Of a stretch of DNA of 64,000 bases, positions 44,858 to 52,825 are shown one piece after another. Under the pieces are notes generated by a model. That model was not told where the DNA came from. It saw nothing but the letters and a program-made list of their open reading frames with translations, and made no database searches. The stretch comes from Akkermansiaceae bacterium (lineage in GTDB: Bacteria > Verrucomicrobiota > Verrucomicrobiia > Verrucomicrobiales > Akkermansiaceae): the NCBI GenBank assembly GCA_905182405.1, contig CAJJBQ010000001.1, positions 1,922,001 through 1,986,000 of the forward strand. The letters run 5' to 3'. Positions within the stretch are counted from its first letter, which is position 1; each line of letters opens with the position of its first letter. A program made the translations under genes and the position numbers.

Positions 44858-45394
44858 TCACTTCTCGAGTTGGGAACCTACGGAATTTGTGAGTCCTCGG
44901 GTGCCAAAATTACCCAAGCACGTCTCGAAGCAATTCCATTTGCGCGCCTCACGGTTGAATGTCAGTCCCAGATTGAACGTAAAACATCGGGCTACCAAAT
45001 CCCGGGACGGGATGCCTTTGGCTTCAATTAAGTCGAATTTGCTGATTATTTCAATAAATCTAAGTTGTTTAGAAACATCACCATCAAAATTGCATGTAAC
45101 ACCTGTCCAATCTCCTCCATCAAGCGTGATGCTATAAACATCAAAATCTTTTGAGATCTCGAGTATTTTACCAGTTACAGTTCCTACTTTATTCTCATAA
45201 GTCAGGTTAGCTGAAACTTCATTTTCGTCAAAAGCTTTAGCTATTTCTCTATCAGTAACGTTAAATACTGCCTCAGTATTCGTTACTTCTTCTGTCCCTC
45301 CAGCTGCTCCTTCGTCATCTACGCTAGCAATTGCCAAGAAAACGAAGCCCACGATAGAGGCTGCGGTTATTATGTTTTTTTTATGTTTTTTCAT
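44858..45394 (-). CDS. secreted OB-fold (tRNA_anti-like) protein
   Basis: 178 residues with an N-terminal hydrophobic leader (NIITAASIVGFVFLAIAS). Residues ~55-115 match the tRNA_anti-like OB fold: AFDENEVSANLTYENKVGTV, TGKILEISKDFDVYSITLD and VTCNFDGD. In the usual family the end of the fold is a short Cys-containing strand; here the last ~60 residues (IPSRDLVARCFTFNLGLTFN) do not fit, suggesting a frameshift or a divergent end. Function unknown; often found in stress-related or envelope proteins. Confidence 0.5.
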   Translation of the reverse strand: MKKHKKNIITAASIVGFVFLAIASVDDEGAAGGTEEVTNTEAVFNVTDREIAKAFDENEVSANLTYENKVGTVTGKILEISKDFDVYSITLDGGDWTGVTCNFDGDVSKQLRFIEIISKFDLIEAKGIPSRDLVARCFTFNLGLTFNREARKWNCFETCLGNFGTRGLTNSVGSQLEK

Positions 45395-45482
45395 CTTTTG
45401 ACGTTTAATTTTGGGAAAAGGGGGCGGTGTAGTCTACGAGACTTCGTGTGACTTTGTCTTGATTGCAGCTATGAATAAACTC
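45395..45482. other. short AT-rich stretch before the inverted repeat
   Basis: Probably holds the promoter for the OB-fold gene. A 68-codon plus-strand frame runs from here into the inverted repeat but its sequence is that of the repeat, so I do not call it a gene. Confidence 0.3.
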
Positions 45483-45925
45483 TTTTTTTCGTCTACTAGC
45501 TCCCTAGATGGAGAGTATTTTTTTCTTCGCAAGCATATTCACTATTTTAAAAATCTGGAATGGCCTTTCGTTAAGTATTTCGCGCGAAGTGAATTCCGCT
45601 CAAAGCACTGTCTTTAAATGGCTCCTTGAGAAAAAATGCATCTATCTAGAGTTAAGTTAAATGAATGCTCTTTCTTTAATCGTTTCTGTTAAAGAAACTT
45701 AACTATATTTGCCGAGGGAAACGCTGAATGAAGGAGACCACTTCAGAGAATCAACTCGCTCATCAATATCACTGGCTACAAAAACGGGCGCACTTCAAAC
45801 TAAGGAGACGCTGAATAAAGAGGCGATTCGGCCAAGATACTTTTCTGATTAATTTCGCGGTCGCACCAAGGCTCCGATTCGGATTGAAAGCGGTTTGTGC
45901 TGAACATTTCCATCGATCATTTCGA
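45483..45925 (+). repeat. 443-bp inverted repeat, left copy
   Basis: Matches the reverse complement of 51259-51701 with about nine mismatches by eye. It runs from TTTTTTTCGTCTACTA to CATCGATCATTTCGA. No gene inside. The pair encloses 5.3 kb of IS fragments and small genes, and a partial third copy is at 41533-41599. Confidence 0.92.
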
Positions 45926-45933
45926 ACTGCTAG

Positions 45934-46118
45934 GAGCCTGTCGGACTTTGAGTTGGCCTGAAAATTTGGTAGTGTCAATCCATGCCCGCACGATTTGTCT
46001 CCGTTGACCGTGACACGCCGATGCTTCTGCCGCCGGACCTGCGCGAGTGGGTGCCCGAGGACGACTTGGTCCACTTCGTGATCGAGGCGGTGGACCGGCT
46101 CCCGTTGGAAAGCCTCCG
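45934..46118 (+). mobile_element. IS1182-family transposase N-terminal fragment
   Basis: From ATG 45982 the frame reads MPARFVSVDRDTPMLLPPDL, REWVPEDDLVHFVIEAVDRL and PLESLRIS. This is the N-terminal part of IS1182-family (DUF772-type) transposases. GCCTGTCGGACTTTGAG just upstream looks like the IS terminus. The fragment ends at ~46118 by fusing to an IS30 remnant. GC-rich relative to its surroundings. Confidence 0.75.
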
Positions 46119-46547
46119 GATCAGTTCTCGTTACCATGGTCGAGCGATACAGCCGTTTTACGATTATCGCAAAAGCTCCAAGTCGATCTGCTGTAGCAGG
46201 TTTCTATGGCGATTATGACCAAGCTAGTCCAATATCGTGACAAGCTCTACACCCTCACTTTCGATAATGGAAAAGAGTTTTCCGCTCACGCCACTATTGA
46301 TGAGATCTTGGACTGCCAATCCTACTTCGCGCATCCTTACAGCTCATGGGAACGGGGTCTCAACGAAAATACCAACGGCCTCATTCGTCAATATTTCCCG
46401 AAGAAGACCGACTTCGATCAAATCGGCCATGATCAAATTGCGGAAGTGGAATCAAAACTCAACCGGCGCCCCCGGAAATGTCTCGACACCAAAACTCCTA
46501 ATGAGATCTTCCTCAGCAACTGACTCGCGCACTTCCGGGTTGAAACC
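46119..46547 (+). mobile_element. IS30-family transposase C-terminal fragment
   Basis: It begins abruptly with SVLVTMVERYSRFTIIAKAP, shifts frame around 46,195, and continues MAIMTKLVQYRDKLYTLTFD, SSWERGLNENTNGLIRQYFP and PRKCLDTKTPNEIFLSN. The catalytic Glu (WERG) is kept here, unlike in the copy at 36 kb. The right end GCACTTCCGGGTTGAAACC (46529-46547) matches the other IS30 terminus. Inactive. Confidence 0.82.
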
Positions 46548-46643
46548 GCCCATTAAAGAATATGATTGTGCGTCTGTGATGATCTTGGTTAAATTCAATG
46601 TGTATCCACCCCCCCCCCTAAAAAAGTAAGGACGAAATATAAT

Positions 46644-47312
46644 ATGAACTTCATTACCAGCAATATAACGGACATCGAATTCGGCGACGCAAAATCAAAT
46701 TTAAAGTCCCTTGCAACTAAAGGAGACATGGCATTTTACGATCAGAAGAAAAATATTATTTGTTTTGCCTCAGAAGTGGCTCTGACAAATGAAAATGTGA
46801 CCGTTTACTCCGATAAATCAAAAAACCAGAAGGTTCTTGAAATCAAAGGAAGCATGCCCGGACCACTTGAAATATTGTCTGATGAGGGCGAAAGCATTGG
46901 AACCGTCAAGTCCACTGGAGTGAAAAAAAATGCGTGGGAATTAACGACGAACGACGGAGAGATAATCACTGTGATTGAGCGGAAGTCGGCCCTTAAGCAG
47001 ATCTTTGCGCTTGCGTGGGCGGACTACTTAGCATTTTTGCTGGTGACGCTGGCGTCAAGTTTCACGTAGGCCCATACGACATAACCTGTAACAACCAGAA
47101 AGTTGGATACATAAGCAGGGAGAAAACAAAGAAAGGGCGTTTTCTTACGCATTCTCCTTGACTGCTTCTCATTTGGGCTTACAAGATTGCTTGGTTGGAC
47201 TGCTGCGCTGGCAGATCACAAGATTGAAAACGTTGAAAACCTGAATAAAGAATTCGACGTTAGATTGTTGATCGCAGCATTGACTCTGCAGGCTTTTGAA
47301 GCCAGAAGGTGA
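46644..47312 (+). pseudogene. scramblase/LURP-one-like protein, frameshifted
   Basis: The first 141 codons (46644-47069) contain NENVTVYSDKSKNQKVLEIK, GPLEILSDEGESIGTVKS and GEIITVIERKS, an alternating beta pattern like the tubby/LURP-one/scramblase-related fold. Another frame carries on from about 47,030 with AGVKFHVGPYDITCNNQKVG and YISREKTKKGRF, and a further one ends ENLNKEFDVRLLIAALTLQA at a stop at 47310-47312. Two shifts are needed. Family assignment is tentative. Confidence 0.4.
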
Positions 47313-47376
47313 GACTGATCCGCGTATCAGGGGATTACTTTCAATTAATATATGACGTAACACAGGAGCCGGTTGG
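47313..47376. other. short gap before repeat R4
   Basis: No gene and no hairpin that I can support; part of a gene-free stretch of ~350 bases that is mostly repeats R4 and R5. Confidence 0.3.
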
Positions 47377-47454
47377 CTGCTAGGAATTTGCTTTTGGCGG
47401 AAGGTCGCGGAAACCAGGGTTGGGCGAAATACGGATGGGGGAGAAAGGGGGGTG
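47377..47454 (+). repeat. interspersed repeat, copy R4 (divergent centre)
   Basis: Starts CTGCTAGGAATTTGCTTTTG and ends GGGGGAGAAAGGGGGGTGA, but the centre (AAGGTCGCGGAAACCAGGG) departs from the family. It is directly adjacent to R5, so two copies are in tandem. Confidence 0.7.
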
Positions 47455-47455
47455 A

Positions 47456-47521
47456 CTGCTAGGAATTTTCTTTTAGCGGGAGGGCTTTGAAGGCGCATTT
47501 GGGCCGGAGCGGAGGGAGGCG
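47456..47521 (+). repeat. interspersed repeat, copy R5
   Basis: CTGCTAGGAATTTTC, TTTTAGCGGGAGGGCTTTG and AAGGCGCATTTGGGCCGGAG, ending GGAGGGAGGC. The GAAAGGGGG end is missing. Follows R4 without a spacer. Confidence 0.8.
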
Positions 47522-47666
47522 TAAACGACGAGCAGCGCAGCGCATCTGCCGGTTGTCAGCGGGTTATCTGCGGAGTTTGGGAGCAGACTGCTGGTGTTCG
47601 ATTTGCATGCCCTGTTTTGCAAAGTGCGGGGACTGCTGAGCGCCTTGTCCTTGCTTCAAACCGAGC

Positions 47667-47827
47667 CTCAACCAAAGATCCAGCTCAGATCAGGTGCCCA
47701 ATTTTATGACGCTTACAATCGAGTGCATCCACACAGCAAATTAGGCTTCCAGAGTCCTGATCAATTTGCCATGAACTATCCAAGGCCTGAACCTAACATT
47801 CAAAGTGGTCCAGAAATGGTGACCTGA
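47667..47827 (+). mobile_element. IS3-family OrfB C-terminal fragment
   Basis: The end of the frame stopping at 47827 reads AYNRVHPHSKLGFQSPDQFA, the conserved end of IS3-type integrase-like transposases. No catalytic residues remain. It starts with a 51-bp sequence (47666-47716) that recurs at 48024-48074. Confidence 0.7.
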
Positions 47828-47830
47828 TCA

Positions 47831-48013
47831 GACTCCGCCCTCTTTTATACGCTAATCGAAAACTGCAAAGTCCACGATCTTGATCCTGAAGCCTACCTCG
47901 TGGAAGTCATCGAAGCCCTGCGTGATCCCGCCATGATCGAGCGAGTCGCCGAGCTGACCCCGGCCGCCCTCGCGGCAGCCAGAAACGCCGCTGGTGAATT
48001 AAAAACCGCCTAA
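47831..48013 (+). mobile_element. IS66-family transposase C-terminal fragment
   Basis: A 60-codon open stretch without start: SALFYTLIENCKVHDLDPEA, YLVEVIEALRDP and RVAELTPAALAAARN ending in a stop at 48011-48013. It matches the C-terminal (IS66_C-type) end of IS66 transposases. GC-rich; fused directly behind the IS3 fragment. Confidence 0.65.
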
Positions 48014-48069
48014 AATACCAGCACCTCAACCAAAGATCCAGCTCAGATCAGGTGCCCAATTTTATGACG

Positions 48070-48270
48070 CTTACCTTCCTTCTCTAGCTCTTTGAGACGT
48101 TTCACCGTCTCCATCTGGGCTCCGTCATGTTGTTTCTTCCATCGATGGTAGGTCGCCTCGCTTACTTCGAACTGACGGCACACTTCGCCGATTTCAAAGG
48201 CTGTGGAATACTTCGCTAGCGGTGCGAAGCTTTTTGACGATCTGTTCTGGGGTATGTCTTTTTCTTTTCA
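48070..48270 (-). mobile_element. IS3-family OrfA fragment, frameshifted
   Basis: Starts ATG 48270: MKRKRHTPEQIVKKLR, the classical N-terminus of IS3 OrfA, then a shift and EIGEVCRQFEVSEATYHRWK, KQHDGAQMETVKRLKELEKE. Opposite in direction to the OrfB piece at 47.7 kb, so the element has been broken and inverted. Confidence 0.8.
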
Positions 48271-48308
48271 TGAGAGTCGTAGATCCGGCTAGCGCCGGGG
48301 ACTCTCAT
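48270..48308. repeat. inverted repeat at the IS3 edge
   Basis: ATGAGAGTC (48270-48278) pairs with GACTCTCAT (48300-48308), with a second inner pair CCGGCTAGCGCCGG. It is likely the IS end or a hairpin at the junction with the channel gene region. Confidence 0.55.
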
Positions 48309-48375
48309 AACAGATGGCTCAATTTTTGGGGAGCACGCCAATATTTCAAGCTATATTCTTAGCCGTCGGTATTAG

Positions 48376-49236
48376 CTACCCCTTTTTCAGATCCCTAGCT
48401 TTTTCAAGTTTTGATAAACGAGTAGAGATCTCGCCGAGCTTTTCGAGAATTGCGACCTCAACCTTAGGCTTTTCATCTTTGTCATCATCGTTTCTGTGAT
48501 AGTCCTTAACAACGGTATCATAATTATTACAAACAGCTCCGACGACTAGGTTTATGAGGAGAAAGGCTGCAATCACATAAAACGAAATAAAGAACGTAGT
48601 GATTAGGAATTGTCCTTGCCCCGACTGGCCGACAAGAAGGTCGTATCGCAAATCAGTCCAATCTTCTCCTGTCAGAACCCGAAACATACTAAACATTGCC
48701 TCTAGAACACTACCGAATGGATCGCCTGCATTCCCAATACCCGTTACTACCTGGCTTTTTCCACGAAACAAAATAACTCCCATTATAGAGTATAGATACA
48801 TGATGATAATCATCAGAAAACAAACCGATGTTAGTGAGGAAATAGAACGGAAAAGCACTTTACTGACAATCTGGAGTTCAGGGAAAACCTTGATGAGCCT
48901 GAAGACGCGAAAGACTCTGAGAATTCGTAAGGAGGTCAGGAGTTCTGGATTCTTAATTGTGTTTTCTGGAACAAAAGCGAGAGCGACTAAGAAGACGTCA
49001 AAATAATTCCACTTATCGCTGAAGTATTCTGAATTATTTTTTCTCCCGAACCACCGAACTAAAATTTCAGTCAAAAATAGATAGACTATTATTTCTTGAA
49101 TACGAAGAACTAGAGGATCTGGATAATCGAGTTCGACGCTTATTAGAAGGCAGTTTACGACGATCAAGAAAGTGATGAAGAGTGTAAACCATCGTGCGCA
49201 CGTGATTTGGTGAAGTGTTGATTTGATATCAATCAT
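48376..49236 (-). CDS. voltage-gated-type cation channel, single 6-TM domain
   Basis: 286 residues with the ion_trans layout: S1 at ~17-34, S2-S3 at ~46-90, S4 at 102-116 (SLRILRVFRVFRLIK, four Arg and one Lys), S5 at ~135-158, a pore loop with LTGEDWTDL (TGEDW at 189-193), and S6 at ~209-236. The C-terminus (VEVAILEKLGEISTRLSKLE, ~259-280) is a coiled coil expected to hold the tetramer. NaChBac-type channels have TLESW at the filter; TGEDW is instead the pore motif of repeat II of animal L-type Ca2+ channels. Intact, AT-rich, probably acquired. Ion selectivity is a guess. Confidence 0.85.
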   Translation of the reverse strand: MIDIKSTLHQITCARWFTLFITFLIVVNCLLISVELDYPDPLVLRIQEIIVYLFLTEILVRWFGRKNNSEYFSDKWNYFDVFLVALAFVPENTIKNPELLTSLRILRVFRVFRLIKVFPELQIVSKVLFRSISSLTSVCFLMIIIMYLYSIMGVILFRGKSQVVTGIGNAGDPFGSVLEAMFSMFRVLTGEDWTDLRYDLLVGQSGQGQFLITTFFISFYVIAAFLLINLVVGAVCNNYDTVVKDYHRNDDDKDEKPKVEVAILEKLGEISTRLSKLEKARDLKKG

Positions 49237-49373
49237 TATACCCTAATTTTTTATACTGCTGCTTGATTCGGTCTAAAGTCCTGCCGCAGCCGTTGAACAT
49301 ATTCGTGATAAATCACGAAGGATTTTTTTCCATCTAGTTGCTCATGAACGAGCTCATCTGTAGCCCTTCGTCT
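49237..49373. other. upstream region of the channel gene
   Basis: A minus-strand open stretch without start (RRATDELVHEQLDGKKSFVI then YHEYVQRLRQDFRPNQ) ends at 49251. It could be the tail of a truncated gene, but I cannot name it. The channel gene promoter should lie here. Confidence 0.25.
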
Positions 49374-49450
49374 AACTGCTAGGAATTTGCTTTTAGCGGG
49401 AGGGCCTTGAAGGCGCCTTTGGACCGGAGCGGAGGGGGGCGAAAGGGGGT
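49374..49450 (+). repeat. interspersed repeat, copy R6 (close to consensus)
   Basis: AACTGCTAGGAATTTGC, TTTTAGCGGGAGGGCCTTG, AAGGCGCCTTTGGACCGGAG and CGGAGGGGGGCGAAAGGGGG. The best-preserved copy together with R7. Confidence 0.9.
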
Positions 49451-49510
49451 TTTGGGCCAGTTGGAATGTTAGGTTCCGGGTACTGGTTATAGTTGCCCCC
49501 CCGTGGTTCA

Positions 49511-49912
49511 TTAATCAGAGACGACAACCCCATGGGATTTCGCAAGATTGTTCAGTCTTAAAATTGTAGTTGGGCTTTGGCTACCAAGGTTCTCAGCGCT
49601 GCCCGAATCTTCTGATCTCAATGCCCTTTCCCACTTCGTCCAGAGATCAATGACATCATCCCAGGTGTTCTGGTAATCCTGCGGGCAATTTTTGATCTCA
49701 ATTCTTTTCATCCTGCGGACTGCGGATGCAATTGCTTCAGCCTGTTCAGCCATCAATGTTGCACCATTGTATTGATCAATCATCGATGATTCAATTTCTA
49801 CTAACTGGTTATGGGCTTCTATAATCGCATCTACTTTGGATGCTTTGGAACAACCTCCGACAAGCAAAACAGTTGGAAGTAAAATAAAGAGTAAAACCTT
49901 GGCAGCTTTCAT
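49511..49912 (-). CDS. small lipoprotein of unknown function
   Basis: 133 residues. The signal FILLPTVLLVGGCSK contains a lipobox (LVGGC). The mature part is mainly helical (KVDAIIEAHNQLVEIESSMI, then AEQAEAIASAVRRMKRIEIK) with NCPQDYQNTWDDVIDLWTKW, a pattern seen in small envelope proteins. The only gene between repeats R6 and R7. Not recognised further. Confidence 0.65.
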   Translation of the reverse strand: MKAAKVLLFILLPTVLLVGGCSKASKVDAIIEAHNQLVEIESSMIDQYNGATLMAEQAEAIASAVRRMKRIEIKNCPQDYQNTWDDVIDLWTKWERALRSEDSGSAENLGSQSPTTILRLNNLAKSHGVVVSD

Positions 49913-50002
49913 AATATTAGATTTTTGATTACGTTTGTTTTGTTTTTATTGCAAGATCTGCCTCCGGGGCGCCCACCTGATCGGGACACCCTTTTTGGGC
50001 CA
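49913..50002. other. short gap before repeat R7
   Basis: 90 bases without a gene; includes the leader of the lipoprotein gene on the minus strand. I see nothing else. Confidence 0.3.
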
Positions 50003-50079
50003 AACTCCTAGGGATTTTCTTTTAGCGGGAGGGCCTTGAAGGCGCCTTTGGACCGAAGCGGAGGGGGGCGAAAGGGGAT
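50003..50079 (+). repeat. interspersed repeat, copy R7
   Basis: AACTCCTAGGGATTTTC, TTTTAGCGGGAGGGCCTTG, AAGGCGCCTTTGGACCGAAG and CGGAGGGGGGCGAAAGGGG. Nearly identical to R6. Ends 68 bases before the 3' end of the small membrane gene. Confidence 0.9.
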
Positions 50080-50146
50080 TGACTCAACGTCAGTTTACTC
50101 TCGAAAGCTTCACGTCAACGCTCTCGAGTGGGTGTCAATTGAAACT

Positions 50147-50341
50147 CTATTCAGGTTTATTCTCGTCATTTTCACCATCCTGTCCTTTTAGAATAAAGCC
50201 TAATGTTAGCAATATCCAAGGGGTAAATGGAGCGATTGTCGTTCCAACTATCGGATCTATTGGAGATCCACTTTCAAGTGTCCAGCTAGCGATTAAATCG
50301 ATAGCTCCTAAGCCGATTAGTAAATATCCTAAAATTTTCAT
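50147..50341 (-). CDS. small two-helix membrane protein
   Basis: 64 residues with hydrophobic segments KILGYLLIGLGAIDLIASW and IAPFTPWILLTLGFILKG and a charged tail (DGENDENKPE). ATG at 50341. No family recognised; short, so confidence is modest. Confidence 0.45.
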   Translation of the reverse strand: MKILGYLLIGLGAIDLIASWTLESGSPIDPIVGTTIAPFTPWILLTLGFILKGQDGENDENKPE

Positions 50342-50454
50342 GATATATTTCTTTAGATTTTTGCAGGATTAGAAAATTAAAAAACGTTCGTATTAGATAC
50401 AAATAACGAAGAAGGTATTGAGCGCATATGTAAAGGAAAAAGAGATCTTGCTGC

Positions 50455-51212
50455 TTTAGTTGGCTACTTTTTCCTGATTCCAGTTTAAAAGCCATGCGCG
50501 CTTTTCTTGGGATCAATCTCGCCAGCAACCCTGTGCCTGATGCCACGACCTTACTCAAATTCCGCCATCTGTTAGAAGAGAACGATCTCTGTGCCACCAT
50601 TTTCGAAACGATCAATGCCCACCTTGAAGAGCGGGGTTTGCTCATGCGCGAAGGAACCCTCGTCGATGCCACCATCATCAATGCTCCGTCTTCCACGAAG
50701 AATAAGGACAAGGCCCGGGACCCTTGACATGCATCAGACCAAGAAGGGCAATTAATGGTATTTCGGGATGAAAGCGCACATCGGAACGGACCGCGGCAGC
50801 GGGATTGTTCACACTGTGATTTCCACAGCGGCCAACATTTCTGACATCTCCCAAACCGATAAACTTCCGCATGGGCAAGAGATCCAGGTGCATGCTGATG
50901 CCGGATATGTAGGGGTTGAGAAGCGCGAAGAAATCGCGGAAGAAGATCCCACTGGTCGTATTGATTGGCAGATCGCGAAGCGACGGGGTCCGATCAAAAA
51001 GATGGCAGAAGGACCGGAAAAGGACCTCATCCTGGCAGAAGAAAAAGCCAAGGCCTCGGTGCGCGCGTTCGTTGAACATCCCTTTCATATCCTCAAAAAC
51101 CTCTTCCGTCACCGCAAGACCTCGCTACCGGGGACTAGCTAAGAATTATCACCAACTTCAAGTGCTTTTCGGCTTGGGCAACCTCGCGGTTGCAGTTCGC
51201 AAGCTTGTCTAA
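50455..51212 (+). mobile_element. IS5-family transposase remnant
   Basis: A 5'-truncated IS5-type transposase. It begins LLFPDSSLKAMRAFLGINLA and ATTLLKFRHLLEENDL, shifts frame at ~50,722 and has a nonsense codon in MHQTKKGNQWYFG (Gln replaced by stop). It continues FGMKAHIGTDRGSGIVHTVI, QVHADAGYVGVEKREE, then shifts again at ~51,120 before YHQLQVLFGLGNLAVAVRKL. Inactive. Lies inside the right arm of the inverted-repeat-bounded segment. Confidence 0.85.
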
Positions 51213-51258
51213 AAGGAAGGGAAAGAAAACCAAAGAGGCCAAAAATTCTACCAAGATC

Positions 51259-51701
51259 TCGAAATGATCGATGGAAATGATCAGCACAAACCGCTTTCGA
51301 TCCGAATCGGAGCCTTGGTGCGACCGCGAAATTAATCAGAAAAGGATCTTGGGCGAATCGCCTCTTTATTCAGCGTCTCCCTAGTTTGAAGTGCGCCCGT
51401 TTTTGTAGCCAGTGATATTGATGAGCGAGTTGGTTCTCTGAAGTGGTCTCCTTCATTCAGCGTTTCCCTCGGCAAATATAGTTAAGTTTCTTTAACAGAA
51501 ACGATTAAAGAAAGAGCATTCATTTAACTTAACTCTAGATAGATGCATTTTTTCTCAAGGAGCCATTTAAAGACAGTGCTTTGAGCGGAATTCACTTCGC
51601 GCGAAATACTTAACGAAAGGCCATTCCAGATTTCTAAAATAGTGAATATGCTTGCGAAGAAAAAAATACTCTCCATCTAGGGGGTTAGTAGACGAAAAAA
51701 A
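51259..51701 (-). repeat. 443-bp inverted repeat, right copy
   Basis: Reverse complement of 45483-45925 with ~98% identity by eye. It ends 54 bases before the first vWA gene, so the promoter of the SrfBC-vWA locus must lie in or beside this repeat. No gene inside; 51213-51755 is gene-free. Confidence 0.92.
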
Positions 51702-51755
51702 TCTAGGAATTGGGCTTATGCCCTAGTTTCCAGCCGTCAGAAAATTAGAAAAATT

Positions 51756-52793
51756 ATGGGACAACTATCAGTAGTTAAGGAGCCTTACGGAGAAGTCAAT
51801 GTCTTCGCAGAGAGTGACGGGTCGATTCGCGTCAAGGCGACAATATTAATGAGGCCAGAAGTGGAAGGCGCACAGACAGGCCTGGCAATCGATGGATCAA
51901 AATCAATGGCTGGGCTCTTTGGTGGGCAAGTCGCAGTGTCTGCACTGTTTGGATCTAATAATAATCTTGTTCAACCTGTAGCTAGGACGATTGCGGAATA
52001 CCTCGCAAACTTTGATAGTGATGGTGAAACTTCAGTTATTTATTGGGCGTGTGGTAACTTCGGGCAGGAAATTGAAATTCTAGGCGATATGGATTCCCAA
52101 ACGGCGGTTAAAGCAAACTTTTCTACACCGTCGAACATGGGATCGGGGACGAAACTAATGCCAGCAATAAAATACTTTACCGAGGATCGTTTTAGGGATT
52201 GTCCTTGGGGAATCTATCTCTTTGTTACGGACGGTCTTATAGAGGATGTAGCTGAAGTTAAGGCCTATACTGACCAGCTTTGTAAAGAGGTTGCTGCTGG
52301 GAGTCGGGGATTTACAAAGCTTGTCCTAATTGGATTGGGAAGTGACTTTTATTACAAAAATAGCGCCACAGGTGAAAAACTAGGGATTGACCAAGCAGAA
52401 GGTAAATTAGTCGATCTTGACGGTGATCCTAATTGGAAAAAGTCTGAGGCTTGGGAAGTTCTTGAGGAACTAGATGACCTTCATGATGAGGGTGGAGAAT
52501 TTCCACCTGTAATTGGCCAGGACGGCGAGTCGATCGATATTTGGGATTATAAGCTGGCGGCTTCGATGAATTCTCTTGAGGAGATTTTTGCTGAAGTGGT
52601 TTCGCGTAATATGACAGTGGCTCCTACAGCTGAAATTGTAGACTCAAATGGTGTGGCTGTTAAGCCAATTGGCCGTGATAGCTACATGGATGGATTGCCA
52701 GCTTTGCTCGATTTCTACCTTCCTGCTGGATCAACCTCATTCACTCTTAAACTTCCAAACGGTAATGAGGTTGTGCAACCAATCGGTGAGTAA
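51756..52793 (+). CDS. von Willebrand factor A domain protein, first of a tandem pair
   Basis: 345 residues, no signal peptide. A vWA domain spans ~40-290 with the metal (MIDAS) motif D46-G-S-K-S50 in LAIDGSKSM, a Thr in MGSGTKLMPAI and Asp in FVTDGLIED. KLVLIGLGSDFYY forms the next strand. The last ~60 residues (PTAEIVDSNGVAVKPI to FYLPAGSTSFTLKLPNG) are a beta-sandwich-like tail. It shares the whole layout with the next gene. vWA proteins usually act as adaptors in NTPase complexes. First gene of the SrfBC-like locus. Confidence 0.82.
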   Translation: MGQLSVVKEPYGEVNVFAESDGSIRVKATILMRPEVEGAQTGLAIDGSKSMAGLFGGQVAVSALFGSNNNLVQPVARTIAEYLANFDSDGETSVIYWACGNFGQEIEILGDMDSQTAVKANFSTPSNMGSGTKLMPAIKYFTEDRFRDCPWGIYLFVTDGLIEDVAEVKAYTDQLCKEVAAGSRGFTKLVLIGLGSDFYYKNSATGEKLGIDQAEGKLVDLDGDPNWKKSEAWEVLEELDDLHDEGGEFPPVIGQDGESIDIWDYKLAASMNSLEEIFAEVVSRNMTVAPTAEIVDSNGVAVKPIGRDSYMDGLPALLDFYLPAGSTSFTLKLPNGNEVVQPIGE

Positions 52794-52825
52794 TAAATCG
52801 ATAATAATTTTGAAAGGATTTAATT

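Larger units (their letters stand above)
47666..48074 (+). repeat. 51-bp direct repeats flanking an IS66 fragment
   Basis: CCTCAACCAAAGATCCAGCT through TTTTATGACGCTTAC is identical at 47666-47716 and 48024-48074. Between them are the IS3 end and the IS66 fragment. This points to a duplication during the rearrangement that joined these IS pieces. Confidence 0.85.

Noticed and set aside
45411..45617. 68-codon plus-strand frame as a gene
   Set aside because: Most of it is the 443-bp inverted repeat; the right copy does not keep this frame with its start.
47594..47827. 77-codon frame as an independent gene
   Set aside because: Its C-terminal part is the end of an IS3 OrfB and the N-terminal part is unrelated junction sequence.
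49251..49511. 86-codon minus-strand frame
   Set aside because: Half of it is repeat R6 read through; only the last ~38 codons look protein-like and they have no start.
35041..50079. Interspersed repeats as integron attC sites
   Set aside because: A RYYYAAC-like core precedes R1 and R6, but the ends of the repeats are not complementary, there is no GTTRRRY at the right edge, and no IntI gene is present.
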